Both the position numbers and the translations under genes were made by a program. From NCBI RefSeq assembly GCF_016482785.1, contig NZ_JAEMXM010000001.1:124001-188000 (forward strand): 64,000 nucleotides of DNA, written 5' to 3'. Shown here one piece after another: positions 17,647 to 26,357 of the stretch (positions are counted from its first letter, which is position 1; every line of letters starts with the position of its first letter). The notes beneath the pieces are model-generated. The model worked only from the letters and a program-made list of their open reading frames with translations. It did not search any database and was not told the DNA's origin. Origin of the DNA: Paenibacillus alkalitolerans (lineage in GTDB: Bacteria > Bacillota > Bacilli > Paenibacillales > YIM-B00363).

Positions 17647-17708
17647 AGGTACCAAACAGTCAAATAACAAAAAGATAACAAAAACATAAAATTTAGCAAA
17701 TTATATAA

Positions 17709-17737
17709 TTGACGACGACTAGTCGTGATGCTATTAT
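17709..17737 (+). promoter_or_regulatory. Promoter with a perfect palindrome in its spacer
   Basis: TTGACG (17709-17714), 17-base spacer, TATTAT (17732-17737). The spacer begins with ACGACTAGTCGT (17715-17726), a perfect 12-base palindrome directly after the -35 box. An operator here would block RNA polymerase, the standard place for LacI-family repressor sites, and two LacI genes lie immediately upstream. The transcript would start about 165 bases before the binding-protein gene. Confidence 0.65.
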
Positions 17738-17799
17738 TGTTTTGTAATAGACAAAAACATTACATAACGGTGGTGATGAGCGACTTTCCAGCGAGTACT

Positions 17800-17813
17800 T
17801 GTAAGCGGTTTCG
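17800..17813 (+). promoter_or_regulatory. Candidate cre box in the leader of the binding-protein gene
   Basis: TGTAAGCGGTTTCG fits the cre consensus at 12 of 14 positions and lies about 60 bases after the -10 box, a place where CcpA acts as a roadblock. Weaker than the other candidates. Confidence 0.35.
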
Positions 17814-17911
17814 TAGGGGGAGCTTAGCTGGTAAACGGCCGAACGGGTTCAACTGGCGATTCGCGGTCGGCTATCGGCAAGACGTACAACTAATAAACGG
17901 GAGGTTAGGAA

Positions 17912-19279
17912 ATGAAAAACTTGAAAGTGCTTACAATTGTACTTATTGTTTTTATGCTCGTGCTAACAGCTTGCGGCGGCGGCGGCAGCAATTCCGGCGA
18001 CGCCGGCAATACCGAAGCGCCGGCCGACACCGGCGGCGATAAAACGGCCGAGGAAGAAGAGCCCGTTTCCGAAGAACCGGTAGCGATCGATCTTGGCGGC
18101 CGCACCATCCGTATCGCGGCTTGGTGGGACGATAAACCGAAAGGCGAAACGGCAGGGGAGAAAGCCCGCCTGGAGAAGATGGCGGAGCTTGAAAAGAAAT
18201 ATAACTTCAAGTTTGAGTTCCTAAACATTCCGTTCGGTGAATACATGGATAAATTTACGACGACCGTGCTTGCGGGCGAACCTCTCGCCGATATCGCGAT
18301 CATGGAATACAAGAGGGCGATCGTGCCCGTAAAAGAAGGCCAGGTGCTTCCGCTCGACGCATTTACAACCCCGACGAGCGACATCAACAACGATCAGAAG
18401 CTTGTGAAGAAGCTTCCTCCGCTCGGAGGCGGCGAGTATGCCTTCAACTCGCCGGGCGTTTCGGTTGTCGGCATGCATTATAACCGCGACTTGTTCAAGA
18501 AGCTTGGTCTTCCGGATCTGCAAGAGCTGTACAACAATGGCGAATGGACGTGGGAGAAGTTCCTCGAGGTCGCAAAACAAGCGACGCGCGACACGGACAA
18601 CGACGGCAAAACCGATGTGTACGGATATTCCGGCTGGGCGGCTGACATGGCTCGCCACTTCGGAGCCGCCAACGGCATCTCGTTCGTCGACGACGCAACG
18701 CTCAAAGATAATTCCTCAGATCCGAAGATGGTCGAAGCGCTCGAGTTCGTAAACCGTATTTACAATGTCGAGAACGTCGTAAAGGTGAAGACGGGCAATA
18801 AGATGGACTGGAATGAGACGAGTACGTTCAAAGACGGGGACGTTGCTATGTCCATCATGTACGACTGGAACGTAGGCGACCTTACCTTCGAAGCCGGTCT
18901 CGTTCCGATTCCGGTCGGTCCGCAAGGCAACGAGAAATTTACTTACGCGAATACGGCCCTCAACGGATGGTTCATTCCGAAAGGCGTGAAAGATGCGCCT
19001 ATCGTATATCAAATCTTCGAAGAGATGCGCGACGTGCCTCCAACCGAAGAATATTTAGGCCAAGATTGGCTGGAGTCCCGATATAAAACCGAAGAAGACA
19101 TCAAGATGGCTTTGGAGCACATCAACGGCACGGGCATGATTTCCGTCGAAGAAGGCATTCCGGATTATCCGTTCTATAGCATTATGGACGATATAATCAA
19201 AAACAATCAATCCGTGACTGCAACGATAGAGAAATATAAAGCGCAAGCTCAAGCCGCATTGGATAAAGTTTCGAAGTAG
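17912..19279 (+). CDS. Extracellular sugar-binding lipoprotein
   Basis: A 455-residue family-1 solute-binding protein. The signal peptide ends VFMLVLTACGG (lipid-attached Cys21), followed by a flexible Gly/Asp/Glu-rich linker and the binding core starting IRIAAWWDDKPKGE; SGWAADMARHFGAANGISF and AMSIMYDWNVGDL belong to the ligand cleft region. GGGAGGTTAGG precedes the ATG. It has its own terminator, so it is expressed apart from the downstream nine-gene operon, which carries four permease genes and one binding protein. It is therefore a good candidate for the missing second binding protein of that operon. Confidence 0.92.
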   Translation: MKNLKVLTIVLIVFMLVLTACGGGGSNSGDAGNTEAPADTGGDKTAEEEEPVSEEPVAIDLGGRTIRIAAWWDDKPKGETAGEKARLEKMAELEKKYNFKFEFLNIPFGEYMDKFTTTVLAGEPLADIAIMEYKRAIVPVKEGQVLPLDAFTTPTSDINNDQKLVKKLPPLGGGEYAFNSPGVSVVGMHYNRDLFKKLGLPDLQELYNNGEWTWEKFLEVAKQATRDTDNDGKTDVYGYSGWAADMARHFGAANGISFVDDATLKDNSSDPKMVEALEFVNRIYNVENVVKVKTGNKMDWNETSTFKDGDVAMSIMYDWNVGDLTFEAGLVPIPVGPQGNEKFTYANTALNGWFIPKGVKDAPIVYQIFEEMRDVPPTEEYLGQDWLESRYKTEEDIKMALEHINGTGMISVEEGIPDYPFYSIMDDIIKNNQSVTATIEKYKAQAQAALDKVSK

Positions 19280-19297
19280 AACCGACTCGAATGAGAA

Positions 19298-19337
19298 AGG
19301 GGTGTGCCGTACAGACCGGTGCACCCCTATCGTTTTA
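19298..19337 (+). terminator. Intrinsic terminator after the binding-protein gene
   Basis: AGGGGTGTGCCG pairs with CGGTGCACCCCT across a seven-base loop with two mismatches, followed by ATCGTTTTAG. Confidence 0.75.
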
Positions 19338-19380
19338 GCATAACAACAAAACAAAAAACCTAAATTATTTAGTGTAATAA

Positions 19381-19409
19381 TTGACGGTTGTTTTGTCCGA
19401 TGATACGAT
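19381..19409 (+). promoter_or_regulatory. Promoter of the nine-gene transport operon
   Basis: TTGACG (19381-19386), 17-base spacer, TACGAT (19404-19409). The -10 region overlaps ATGAT-ACG-ATCAT (19400-19412), a short inverted repeat that could be an operator. The first gene starts at 19471. Confidence 0.55.
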
Positions 19410-19470
19410 CATTATGTGAAATTCGCATGATACATAAAGCCGATATTGTGTTGGCATTGGGGGGCTGACA

Positions 19471-22407
19471 TTGAGAGGGAAAGAACGAATCGGGAAATTG
19501 GCGTTGGCGATGTTGAACGTCATGCTGACGATCGGGTTGCTGGGACCCGTCCCCCTTGCGTCGGCCGAAGGCGGCGCAAGTTCTTCGGTCACTGACGCCG
19601 CGATCGAATTCGGCGCCGACCGGTTGTTCGAGATGCTCCTGGACCGTCAGGGCTTTTCGGATTATATCGCTCAATATGAAAACGCTTCATTACCGGATCG
19701 GGAAATCGTGGTGGAGGCTTCCGACTATTCCGGAATCGAAGGAGAGGGCTTCGAGACGCTGAACAATTACGAAGGACAGGAAGGCGTTTCCCTTAAGACG
19801 GGGGAACAGGGGAGCGCGGAATGGACCGTTACCGTGCCTGAATCCGGACTGTACCATATCTCGATACTGTACTTTCCGATCGAAGGGAAGAGCTCCAGTA
19901 TCGAACGATCGCTGCTAATTGACGGCGAAGTGCCGTTCGAAGAAGCCGCTTACCTGCAGTTCGATCGAATATGGGATAACGAGTTGGATCAGGTCAAGCG
20001 CGACAACCGCGGCAACGATCTTCGTCCGCAGCAAATTGAGAAACCCGAGTGGCGGGAGGCGATGTTCAAAGATTTCGAAGGGTACTACGAACAGCCGTTT
20101 CAATTCTACTTTACCGCGGGCACCCACAAAATCTCGCTAGTCTCGCAGCGGGAGCCGATGGTCATCCGAAATCTGAAGCTGTTTCAATATAAGCCGCCCG
20201 CTTCATACGAGGAAACATTGAAACGCTATCAAGCCGAGGGGCTTAACGAAGCTAAAAATATCATGATAACGGTACAAGGAGAGGACGCGATCGCCAAATC
20301 GTCGCCGACCTTGTATCCGCAAAGCGAGCGGACGAGTTCGGCAGTCTATCCGTATAGTCCGTCCATGATAAGGGTCAATACGATCGGCGGCTATAATTGG
20401 CGCATTCCGGGGCAGTGGATCGAATGGGAATTCGAAGTGCCCGAGACCGGGCTGTACAAAATCGGAATGAAGACACAGCAAAACTTTGTACGGGGTATTT
20501 ATTCCACCCGCAGGTTAACGATTGACGGCAAAGTGCCGTTTAAGGAAATGGAGCGCGTCCCGTTTCGTTTCAACAACAATTACCGCTTGGACGTGATGGG
20601 CGGCGCCGAACCGTACTTGTTTATATTGGAGAAGGGAAAGCATATTTTGCGCCTGGAGGCGAGCTTAGGAGAATTCGCTCCGCTGATCCGCGAGGTCGAG
20701 GAAAGCTTGTTCAACCTCAACGCCATGTACCGCAAAATATTGATGATAACCGGGTCTTCTCCCGACGAGTTCCGCGACTACCGCGTGGAGAAACAAATTC
20801 CGAACTTGTTGGAAACGTTCGCCGCGGAGAGCAAGCGGCTTAAAGACGTCAGCGCCGAGCTGCGCAGACTGTCCGGCGGGAGCGGCGATTCGGAGGCGTT
20901 ATTGAAGACGATGGCCATCCAGCTTGACGAAATGATCGAGAATCCGGACACGATTCCAAGACGCTTGACCGCCTATAAGACGAATACCGGCGGACTCGGC
21001 ACTTGGCTGCTGAAGACGCGGGAAATGCCGCTCGAGATCGATGCGATCTACGTGGCGTCGCCCGATAAGAATCTGCCGAACGACGGTATGGGTTTTTTCG
21101 CGAAGCTCAGGCACGAGATCGTAACATTCATGTACTCGTTCTTTATCGATTACAATCAGATCGGCAATGTGTCCGACGGGAGCGGGGAACGGTCGGTTAC
21201 GGTATGGATCGGAAGCGGCCGCGACCAGGCGAATACGCTGAAAGCGATGATCGACGAAACCTTCACGCCGGAAACCGGAATCAACGTCAATCTTAAGCTT
21301 GTCCAGATGCAAACGCTGCTGCCTGCCACGCTTGCCGGGCAAGGGCCTGACGTCGCCATGCAGATCGGCAACGACATTCCGGTAAACTACGCGATGCGCA
21401 ACGCGGCTGAAGACCTTACCCGATTCAGCGACTTCGAGGAAGTCGCGAAGCGCTTCCGGCCTAGCGCATTAGTACCGTACACGTACGAGAACGGCGTATA
21501 TGCGCTGCCTGAAACTCAGACGTTCAACATGCTGTTCTACCGGAAGGATGTGCTCAACGAGTTGGGGCTGTCCGTGCCGGAAACGTGGGAAGATGTGGCC
21601 AACATCTTCGCCGTCCTGAATAAAAATCATATGGAATTCGGATTGCCGCTCGTTCTACAACCGTCTTATCCCGGCGAAAACATTCCGCCGAACTCCGTTT
21701 ACGCGATGCTGCTGATGCAGAACGGCGGGCAGTTTTACCGCAATGGAGGCAAGGAATCCGATCTGGATTCCCGTATCGGCATCGAAACGTTCAAAGCTTG
21801 GACGGAGTTCTATACGGACTACAAACTGGAACGGGAATTCGATTTCCCGAACCGTTTCCGGACCGGACAGATGCCGATCGGCATCGCGGACTACACGACG
21901 TATAACCAATTATCCGTGTTTGCGCCGGAAATTCGCGGAATGTGGGGCTTTGCACCCGTTCCGGGCACGAAACAGCCGGACGGAACGATCAGGCGCGAGG
22001 TGCCGGGCGGCGGAAGCGGAACGCTTATGCTGCAGGGCGCCAAAGACAAAGATGCGGCATGGGAATTCATGAAATGGTGGACCAGCGAACAGATTCAAAC
22101 AAAGTTCGGAAGGGAAATGGAGAGTCTGATGGGAGCTGCGGCGCGCTATCCGACCGCAAACATCAAAGCCCTTGACAGCCTGCCTTGGCCGGTTGCCGAT
22201 TACGAAAACCTTAGGGCGCAGTTCGAATGGGTGCGCGGCATACCGGAGGTGCCGGGCGGCTATTTCACCGGACGCCACCTTCTGAATGCATTCTATAAGG
22301 TTGTCGTTAACGCCAAGACGGAGCCACGGGAAGCGATAGTGGATTACACGCAATATATTCAGGAAGAAATTCGCGCGAAGCGAAAAGAATTCGGCCTGCC
22401 GGAATAA
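19471..22407 (+). CDS. Large solute-binding protein with N-terminal carbohydrate-binding-like modules
   Basis: A 978-residue exported protein, more than twice normal solute-binding length. A signal peptide (LALAMLNVMLTIGLLGP...ASA) has no lipobox cysteine. Two similar beta-rich modules follow (about residues 70-240 and 265-410), each with VPESGLYHISI or VPETGLYKIGM and an LLIDGEVPFEE or LTIDGKVPFKE segment, resembling CBM-type folds. A helical linker leads to a family-1 binding domain from about 565 (VTVWIGSGRDQANTLKAMID; ETQTFNMLFYRKDVL) to the end. TTG start after GGGGGGCTGACA. First gene of the operon; it probably holds polysaccharide and delivers oligomers to the permeases. Confidence 0.88.
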   Translation: MRGKERIGKLALAMLNVMLTIGLLGPVPLASAEGGASSSVTDAAIEFGADRLFEMLLDRQGFSDYIAQYENASLPDREIVVEASDYSGIEGEGFETLNNYEGQEGVSLKTGEQGSAEWTVTVPESGLYHISILYFPIEGKSSSIERSLLIDGEVPFEEAAYLQFDRIWDNELDQVKRDNRGNDLRPQQIEKPEWREAMFKDFEGYYEQPFQFYFTAGTHKISLVSQREPMVIRNLKLFQYKPPASYEETLKRYQAEGLNEAKNIMITVQGEDAIAKSSPTLYPQSERTSSAVYPYSPSMIRVNTIGGYNWRIPGQWIEWEFEVPETGLYKIGMKTQQNFVRGIYSTRRLTIDGKVPFKEMERVPFRFNNNYRLDVMGGAEPYLFILEKGKHILRLEASLGEFAPLIREVEESLFNLNAMYRKILMITGSSPDEFRDYRVEKQIPNLLETFAAESKRLKDVSAELRRLSGGSGDSEALLKTMAIQLDEMIENPDTIPRRLTAYKTNTGGLGTWLLKTREMPLEIDAIYVASPDKNLPNDGMGFFAKLRHEIVTFMYSFFIDYNQIGNVSDGSGERSVTVWIGSGRDQANTLKAMIDETFTPETGINVNLKLVQMQTLLPATLAGQGPDVAMQIGNDIPVNYAMRNAAEDLTRFSDFEEVAKRFRPSALVPYTYENGVYALPETQTFNMLFYRKDVLNELGLSVPETWEDVANIFAVLNKNHMEFGLPLVLQPSYPGENIPPNSVYAMLLMQNGGQFYRNGGKESDLDSRIGIETFKAWTEFYTDYKLEREFDFPNRFRTGQMPIGIADYTTYNQLSVFAPEIRGMWGFAPVPGTKQPDGTIRREVPGGGSGTLMLQGAKDKDAAWEFMKWWTSEQIQTKFGREMESLMGAAARYPTANIKALDSLPWPVADYENLRAQFEWVRGIPEVPGGYFTGRHLLNAFYKVVVNAKTEPREAIVDYTQYIQEEIRAKRKEFGLPE

Positions 22408-22422
22408 AGGGAGGGAACCACA

Positions 22423-23391
22423 ATGTCTGACGCCATCATTAATGAACCGAACCCAGCCGCATCGGCCTTGAAACCCTCCGCCCGCTCTCAATCCTGGTGG
22501 GCAGTCAAGAGGCAGGCCATCAAAGCGAATAAGCATGCATACGTTCTTATGGCGCCATATATGCTGTTGTTCGCGATGTTTACCGTTCTTCCCGTCATCA
22601 TGTCGATTTTTATCAGCTTTACCTATTTCAATATGCTCGAGTTCCCGAGATTTATCGGTTGGCAGAACTACTCCAGACTGTTCCTGGAGGACGACATATT
22701 CCTCATCGCCATCAAGAACACGCTGTTGTTCGCGGCAATTACAGGTCCGGTCAGCTACTTGGCGTGCTTCATCTTCGCCTGGATCATTAATGATTTGCGG
22801 CCGAAGATGCGCGCCTTCATGACCCTTGTTTTCTACGCTCCGTCCATATCGGGCAACGTCTATTTCATATGGCAAATGATATTTTCCGGCGACCGGTACG
22901 GTATCGCCAACGGCTTCTTGATCAATTGGGCGATCATTCTCGAGCCGATCTTATGGCTGAAGACGGAGAAGTACATTCTGGCGATTATCATTCTCGTGCA
23001 ATTATGGCTGAGCCTTGGCACCGGCTTCCTTGCTTTTATCGCAGGGCTGCAGACCGTCGACAAGACGTTATACGAAGCCGGCGCCGTCGACGGCGTCAAA
23101 AACCGCTGGCAGGAGCTCTGGTACATTACGCTGCCGTCGATGAAGCCGCAGCTCATGTTCGGTGCGGTCATTCAGCTGACTACGTCGCTTGCGGTAGCCG
23201 ACGTATCGATAAACTTGGCGGGCTTTCCAAGCGTTAACTACGCCGCGGAGACGATCGTAACGCACCTGATCGACTTCGGTACGATCCGCTTCGAGATGGG
23301 CTACGCTTCGGCAATCGCCACCGTACTGTTTACCCTTATGGTGGGCACGAACCTCATCGTTCAACGACTTCTCCGGAGGGTGGGGAATTAG
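22423..23391 (+). CDS. Sugar ABC permease, MalF type (pair 1)
   Basis: A 322-residue CUT1 permease with six membrane helices and the EAA loop YEAGAVDGVKNRWQELWYITLPSMKP that docks the ATPase. The N-terminal cytosolic tail is long (about 45 residues). It starts 16 bases after the binding protein with AAAGGGAGGG upstream and is followed after three bases by its MalG-type partner. Confidence 0.93.
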   Translation: MSDAIINEPNPAASALKPSARSQSWWAVKRQAIKANKHAYVLMAPYMLLFAMFTVLPVIMSIFISFTYFNMLEFPRFIGWQNYSRLFLEDDIFLIAIKNTLLFAAITGPVSYLACFIFAWIINDLRPKMRAFMTLVFYAPSISGNVYFIWQMIFSGDRYGIANGFLINWAIILEPILWLKTEKYILAIIILVQLWLSLGTGFLAFIAGLQTVDKTLYEAGAVDGVKNRWQELWYITLPSMKPQLMFGAVIQLTTSLAVADVSINLAGFPSVNYAAETIVTHLIDFGTIRFEMGYASAIATVLFTLMVGTNLIVQRLLRRVGN

Positions 23392-23394
23392 CGC

Positions 23395-24261
23395 ATGAAT
23401 ATCACATTTCAACTGCGAAAAAAACGCGTGAACCGCTCCTTCATGGGAAGCTTCTGGATGTTCGCGTTTCTGGCGGCCGTCGGCGCTTTTATGGCGCTTC
23501 CGCTCGTCTATGCGATCAACGCGGCGTTCAAGCCGCTCGATGAGATTTTCCTGTTCCCGCCGACGTTATTCGTTCGCAATCCGACTTTGAACAACTTTGT
23601 CGATCTTATGACGCTGCTGGGCAACTCGTGGGTGCCGTTCTCCCGCTACATTTTCAACACCGTATTCATCACAGGCATGGGAGTCATAGGTCACGTCATC
23701 TTGGCTTCGGCGGCTGCATTCCCGCTTGCGAAATATAATTTCCCCGGCAAAACGATTTTGTTCACGACAGTCGTATTGTCGCTCATGTTCACGCCGGCGG
23801 TCACCGCCATTCCGAACTATATGATCATGTCCTGGATCGGCTTTATCGATACGTATTGGGCCGTTATTGTGCCGGCCTTCGCATTCCCGTTGGGACTGTA
23901 TCTGATGAAGCAATTTATGGAGCAAATCCCGGACGCGCTGCTCGAAGCGGCCAAGATCGACGGCGCCTCCGAATACCGGATTTTCTGGCAAATCATAATG
24001 CCGAACGTGAGGCCGGCATGGCTGACGCTGATCATCCTGCTGTTCCAATTGCTGTGGGGGACGGACGGCAACGGATTCATATACAGCGAGCAGCTGAAAA
24101 CATTGCACTTTGCGTCCAATCAAATCATACAGGGCGGTATCGCCCGTGCGGGCGTCGGCGCCGCGGTAGCGTTAATATTGATGAGCGTGCCGATCACGCT
24201 GTTCATCTTTACGCAAAGCCGTATCATCGAGACGATGGCGACGTCCGGTATGAAAGATTAG
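23395..24261 (+). CDS. Sugar ABC permease, MalG type (pair 1)
   Basis: A 288-residue CUT1 permease. Six helices and the EAA loop LLEAAKIDGASEYRIFWQIIMPNVRP; the end IIETMATSGMKD is the conserved MalG tail. ATG three bases after the partner stop, with GGAGGGTGGGG upstream inside it. With the preceding gene it forms the membrane core of one importer. Confidence 0.93.
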   Translation: MNITFQLRKKRVNRSFMGSFWMFAFLAAVGAFMALPLVYAINAAFKPLDEIFLFPPTLFVRNPTLNNFVDLMTLLGNSWVPFSRYIFNTVFITGMGVIGHVILASAAAFPLAKYNFPGKTILFTTVVLSLMFTPAVTAIPNYMIMSWIGFIDTYWAVIVPAFAFPLGLYLMKQFMEQIPDALLEAAKIDGASEYRIFWQIIMPNVRPAWLTLIILLFQLLWGTDGNGFIYSEQLKTLHFASNQIIQGGIARAGVGAAVALILMSVPITLFIFTQSRIIETMATSGMKD

Positions 24262-24271
24262 GGGGGCGGCC

Positions 24272-25741
24272 GTGATATTGAACAAAGCGCTTATCATAAC
24301 GGCGATCATTTCATTCATTGCGGTGAACGCCGCTCCGCCGGTATCGGCGGGGGCTCCGTACGAAGCTTATACCTACAATTACTATCGGGATTCCGTCCCG
24401 CTGCCTGCACCGTTCCTTCCGGATCGTTCGGTTTCGGGAAGCGATCTGGGTGTCGGGAGCTTCAAAAATCCGAACGATTTGTACGTGACGGAGGACGGGT
24501 TCATCTACATTCTGGATAGCGGCAACAATCGCATCATATGCACTGACGGCAACTGGAACGTCATCCGGGTCATATCTTCGTTCGAGAACGCCGGCAAGGA
24601 AGATAAGTTCAACAATCCCGGAGGCGTATTCGTAACGGAAAGCAAAGAGATCTACGTCGCGGATACCGAAAACAGCCGTATTGTCGTGCTGACGAATCAA
24701 GGGAAGCTTGTCAAAATCGTCGACAATCCTCAATCCGACATTTTGCCGGGCAATTTCAAGTTCAACCCGGTCAAGCTCGCTGTGGACAAGGCAAACCGGA
24801 TCTTTGTCGTGGCGCGCGGCGTATTTGAGGGATTGATGCAATTCGAGGACAAAGGCGGCTTTATCGGGTACGTCGGCACGATCAACGTAACGCAAAGCTT
24901 CACCGACAAACTTTGGCGCCGGCTTGCGACGGATGCGCAGCGCGAGCGGATGCAGCTCTTTATTCCAACGGAATTCTCCAACGTCGATATTGACAGCAAA
25001 GGGTTTGTCTACTCCACCAACATCGACATGAATATGCAAAACCCGATCAAACGGCTCAATCCGTCGGGTCAAGATGTCATCAAGCGGTTCGGTTATTATC
25101 CGAATATGGGCGATGTGCGATACCGGATATTCGGCAATAACGCGGGTCCGTCGAAGCTTACCGATATCAAGGTGATCGGCGGCGGGATGTATACGGTGCT
25201 CGATTCGTTCCGCGGCCGGTTGTTCACGTATAACGACGAAGGGGAGCTGCTTTACGCTTTCGGAGGCAGAGGTACGCAGCTGGGCGTGTTTAATACTCCG
25301 GTTGCGGTCGAACGGATCGGCGATAAGCTCGCCGTGCTTGACCGGGGCAAGAACAACGTCGTTGTGTTCCGACCGACCTTGTTCGGAAGCTCCGTCCATA
25401 AGGCGGTAACCCTTCATTATAACGGCAACGACGAGGAAGCGGTTGAAGTATGGAAAGAAGTGCTTCGCTTGAATTCCAACTATGACATCGCTTACCTGGG
25501 TATCGGCAGATCGCTCCTTATGGAGAAAAAGAACAAGGAAGCGATGGAATACTTCGAGCTTGGCATGCAGCGCAAATATTATTCCGTTGCATACAAGCGG
25601 TACCGGAGAGAAGTGATGAAGGAGCATTTCGGCACGTTCATGACTGTGTTGGTGACAATAATGATTGCGCTTGTATCGTTCCGGTTCGTCAAGAAATGGA
25701 GAAAGAGGAGGACTGTGAATCGTGAAGCCGGAGCATTATAA
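24272..25741 (+). CDS. Exported NHL-type beta-propeller protein with C-terminal membrane anchor
   Basis: A 489-residue protein. Signal peptide (ALIITAIISFIAVNA), then NHL-like propeller blades (FKNPNDLYVTEDGFIYILDS, FNNPGGVFVTESKEIYVADT, LGVFNTPVAVERIGDKLAVLD), a TPR-like helical part (HYNGNDEEAVEVWKEVLRLN, EAMEYFELGMQ), and one membrane helix near the end (MTVLVTIMIALVSF) followed by RFVKKWRKRRT. The propeller is outside, the basic tail inside. GTG start after GGGGGGCGG. The next gene overlaps by 20 bases, implying translational coupling. It may scaffold the binding protein at the transporter; no enzymatic motif seen. Confidence 0.85.
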   Translation: MILNKALIITAIISFIAVNAAPPVSAGAPYEAYTYNYYRDSVPLPAPFLPDRSVSGSDLGVGSFKNPNDLYVTEDGFIYILDSGNNRIICTDGNWNVIRVISSFENAGKEDKFNNPGGVFVTESKEIYVADTENSRIVVLTNQGKLVKIVDNPQSDILPGNFKFNPVKLAVDKANRIFVVARGVFEGLMQFEDKGGFIGYVGTINVTQSFTDKLWRRLATDAQRERMQLFIPTEFSNVDIDSKGFVYSTNIDMNMQNPIKRLNPSGQDVIKRFGYYPNMGDVRYRIFGNNAGPSKLTDIKVIGGGMYTVLDSFRGRLFTYNDEGELLYAFGGRGTQLGVFNTPVAVERIGDKLAVLDRGKNNVVVFRPTLFGSSVHKAVTLHYNGNDEEAVEVWKEVLRLNSNYDIAYLGIGRSLLMEKKNKEAMEYFELGMQRKYYSVAYKRYRREVMKEHFGTFMTVLVTIMIALVSFRFVKKWRKRRTVNREAGAL

Positions 25742-26342
25742 ATTTCCGTTCCATGTCATTCTGCATCCGTTCGACGGATTCTGGGATTTGAAGTATGAAG
25801 GCAAAGGCAAAGTCAGAGTCGCTATGATCATATTGGCGCTGCTTGTTCTTAGCGTTATTCTGCAGAAGCAATTCGCCGGATTCCTGGTAAATTACAACGA
25901 TCCGCGCTACCTGAACAGCCTGAACGACATTCAATACACCGTTCTTCCGTTCTTCCTGTTCTGCATTGCCAATTGGTCGATTACGACGTTGATGGAAGGC
26001 GAGGGTAAATTCAAGGAAATTGTCATGGCTGCCGGCTATGCGCTGCTGCCGTTCGTGCTTATCAATTTGCCTATGACCTTCATCAGCAGGTTCATGACCG
26101 AGGAAGAGACGCCATTCTATTATTTGACCGGGAGCTTGGCGGGGGCTTGGTTTCTCTATCTGCTGTTCGTCGGCATCATGACCGTGCATCAGTATACCCC
26201 GGCCAAAACCGTCATTACGTTGGTGTTGACCGTCATTGCAATGGGAATTGTCGTATTCCTCGGATCGCTCGCCTTCAGCATGGGCATGCAGATTTATTTT
26301 TTCATCTTGAATATTTACCGTGAACTTATATTCCGGATGTAA
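25722..26342 (+). CDS. Yip1-like membrane protein
   Basis: A 206-residue protein with five membrane helices. The opening PFHVILHPFDGFWDLKYEGKG is typical of the bacterial Yip1/YesL-neighbour family, followed by a cytosolic loop and helices including FFLFCIANWSITTLMEGEGKF. GTG start at 25722 lies inside the preceding gene, with AGAGGAGG upstream. Function in bacteria is not established; its fixed place between the propeller protein and the DUF5696 protein suggests it belongs to the same membrane assembly. Confidence 0.8.
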   Translation: MKPEHYKFPFHVILHPFDGFWDLKYEGKGKVRVAMIILALLVLSVILQKQFAGFLVNYNDPRYLNSLNDIQYTVLPFFLFCIANWSITTLMEGEGKFKEIVMAAGYALLPFVLINLPMTFISRFMTEEETPFYYLTGSLAGAWFLYLLFVGIMTVHQYTPAKTVITLVLTVIAMGIVVFLGSLAFSMGMQIYFFILNIYRELIFRM

Positions 26343-26357
26343 AGGAGGCCGCAACCT

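Noticed and set aside
24311-25627. A 438-codon minus-strand frame over the NHL-propeller gene
   Set aside because: Antisense shadow of a gene with signal peptide, repeats and membrane anchor.
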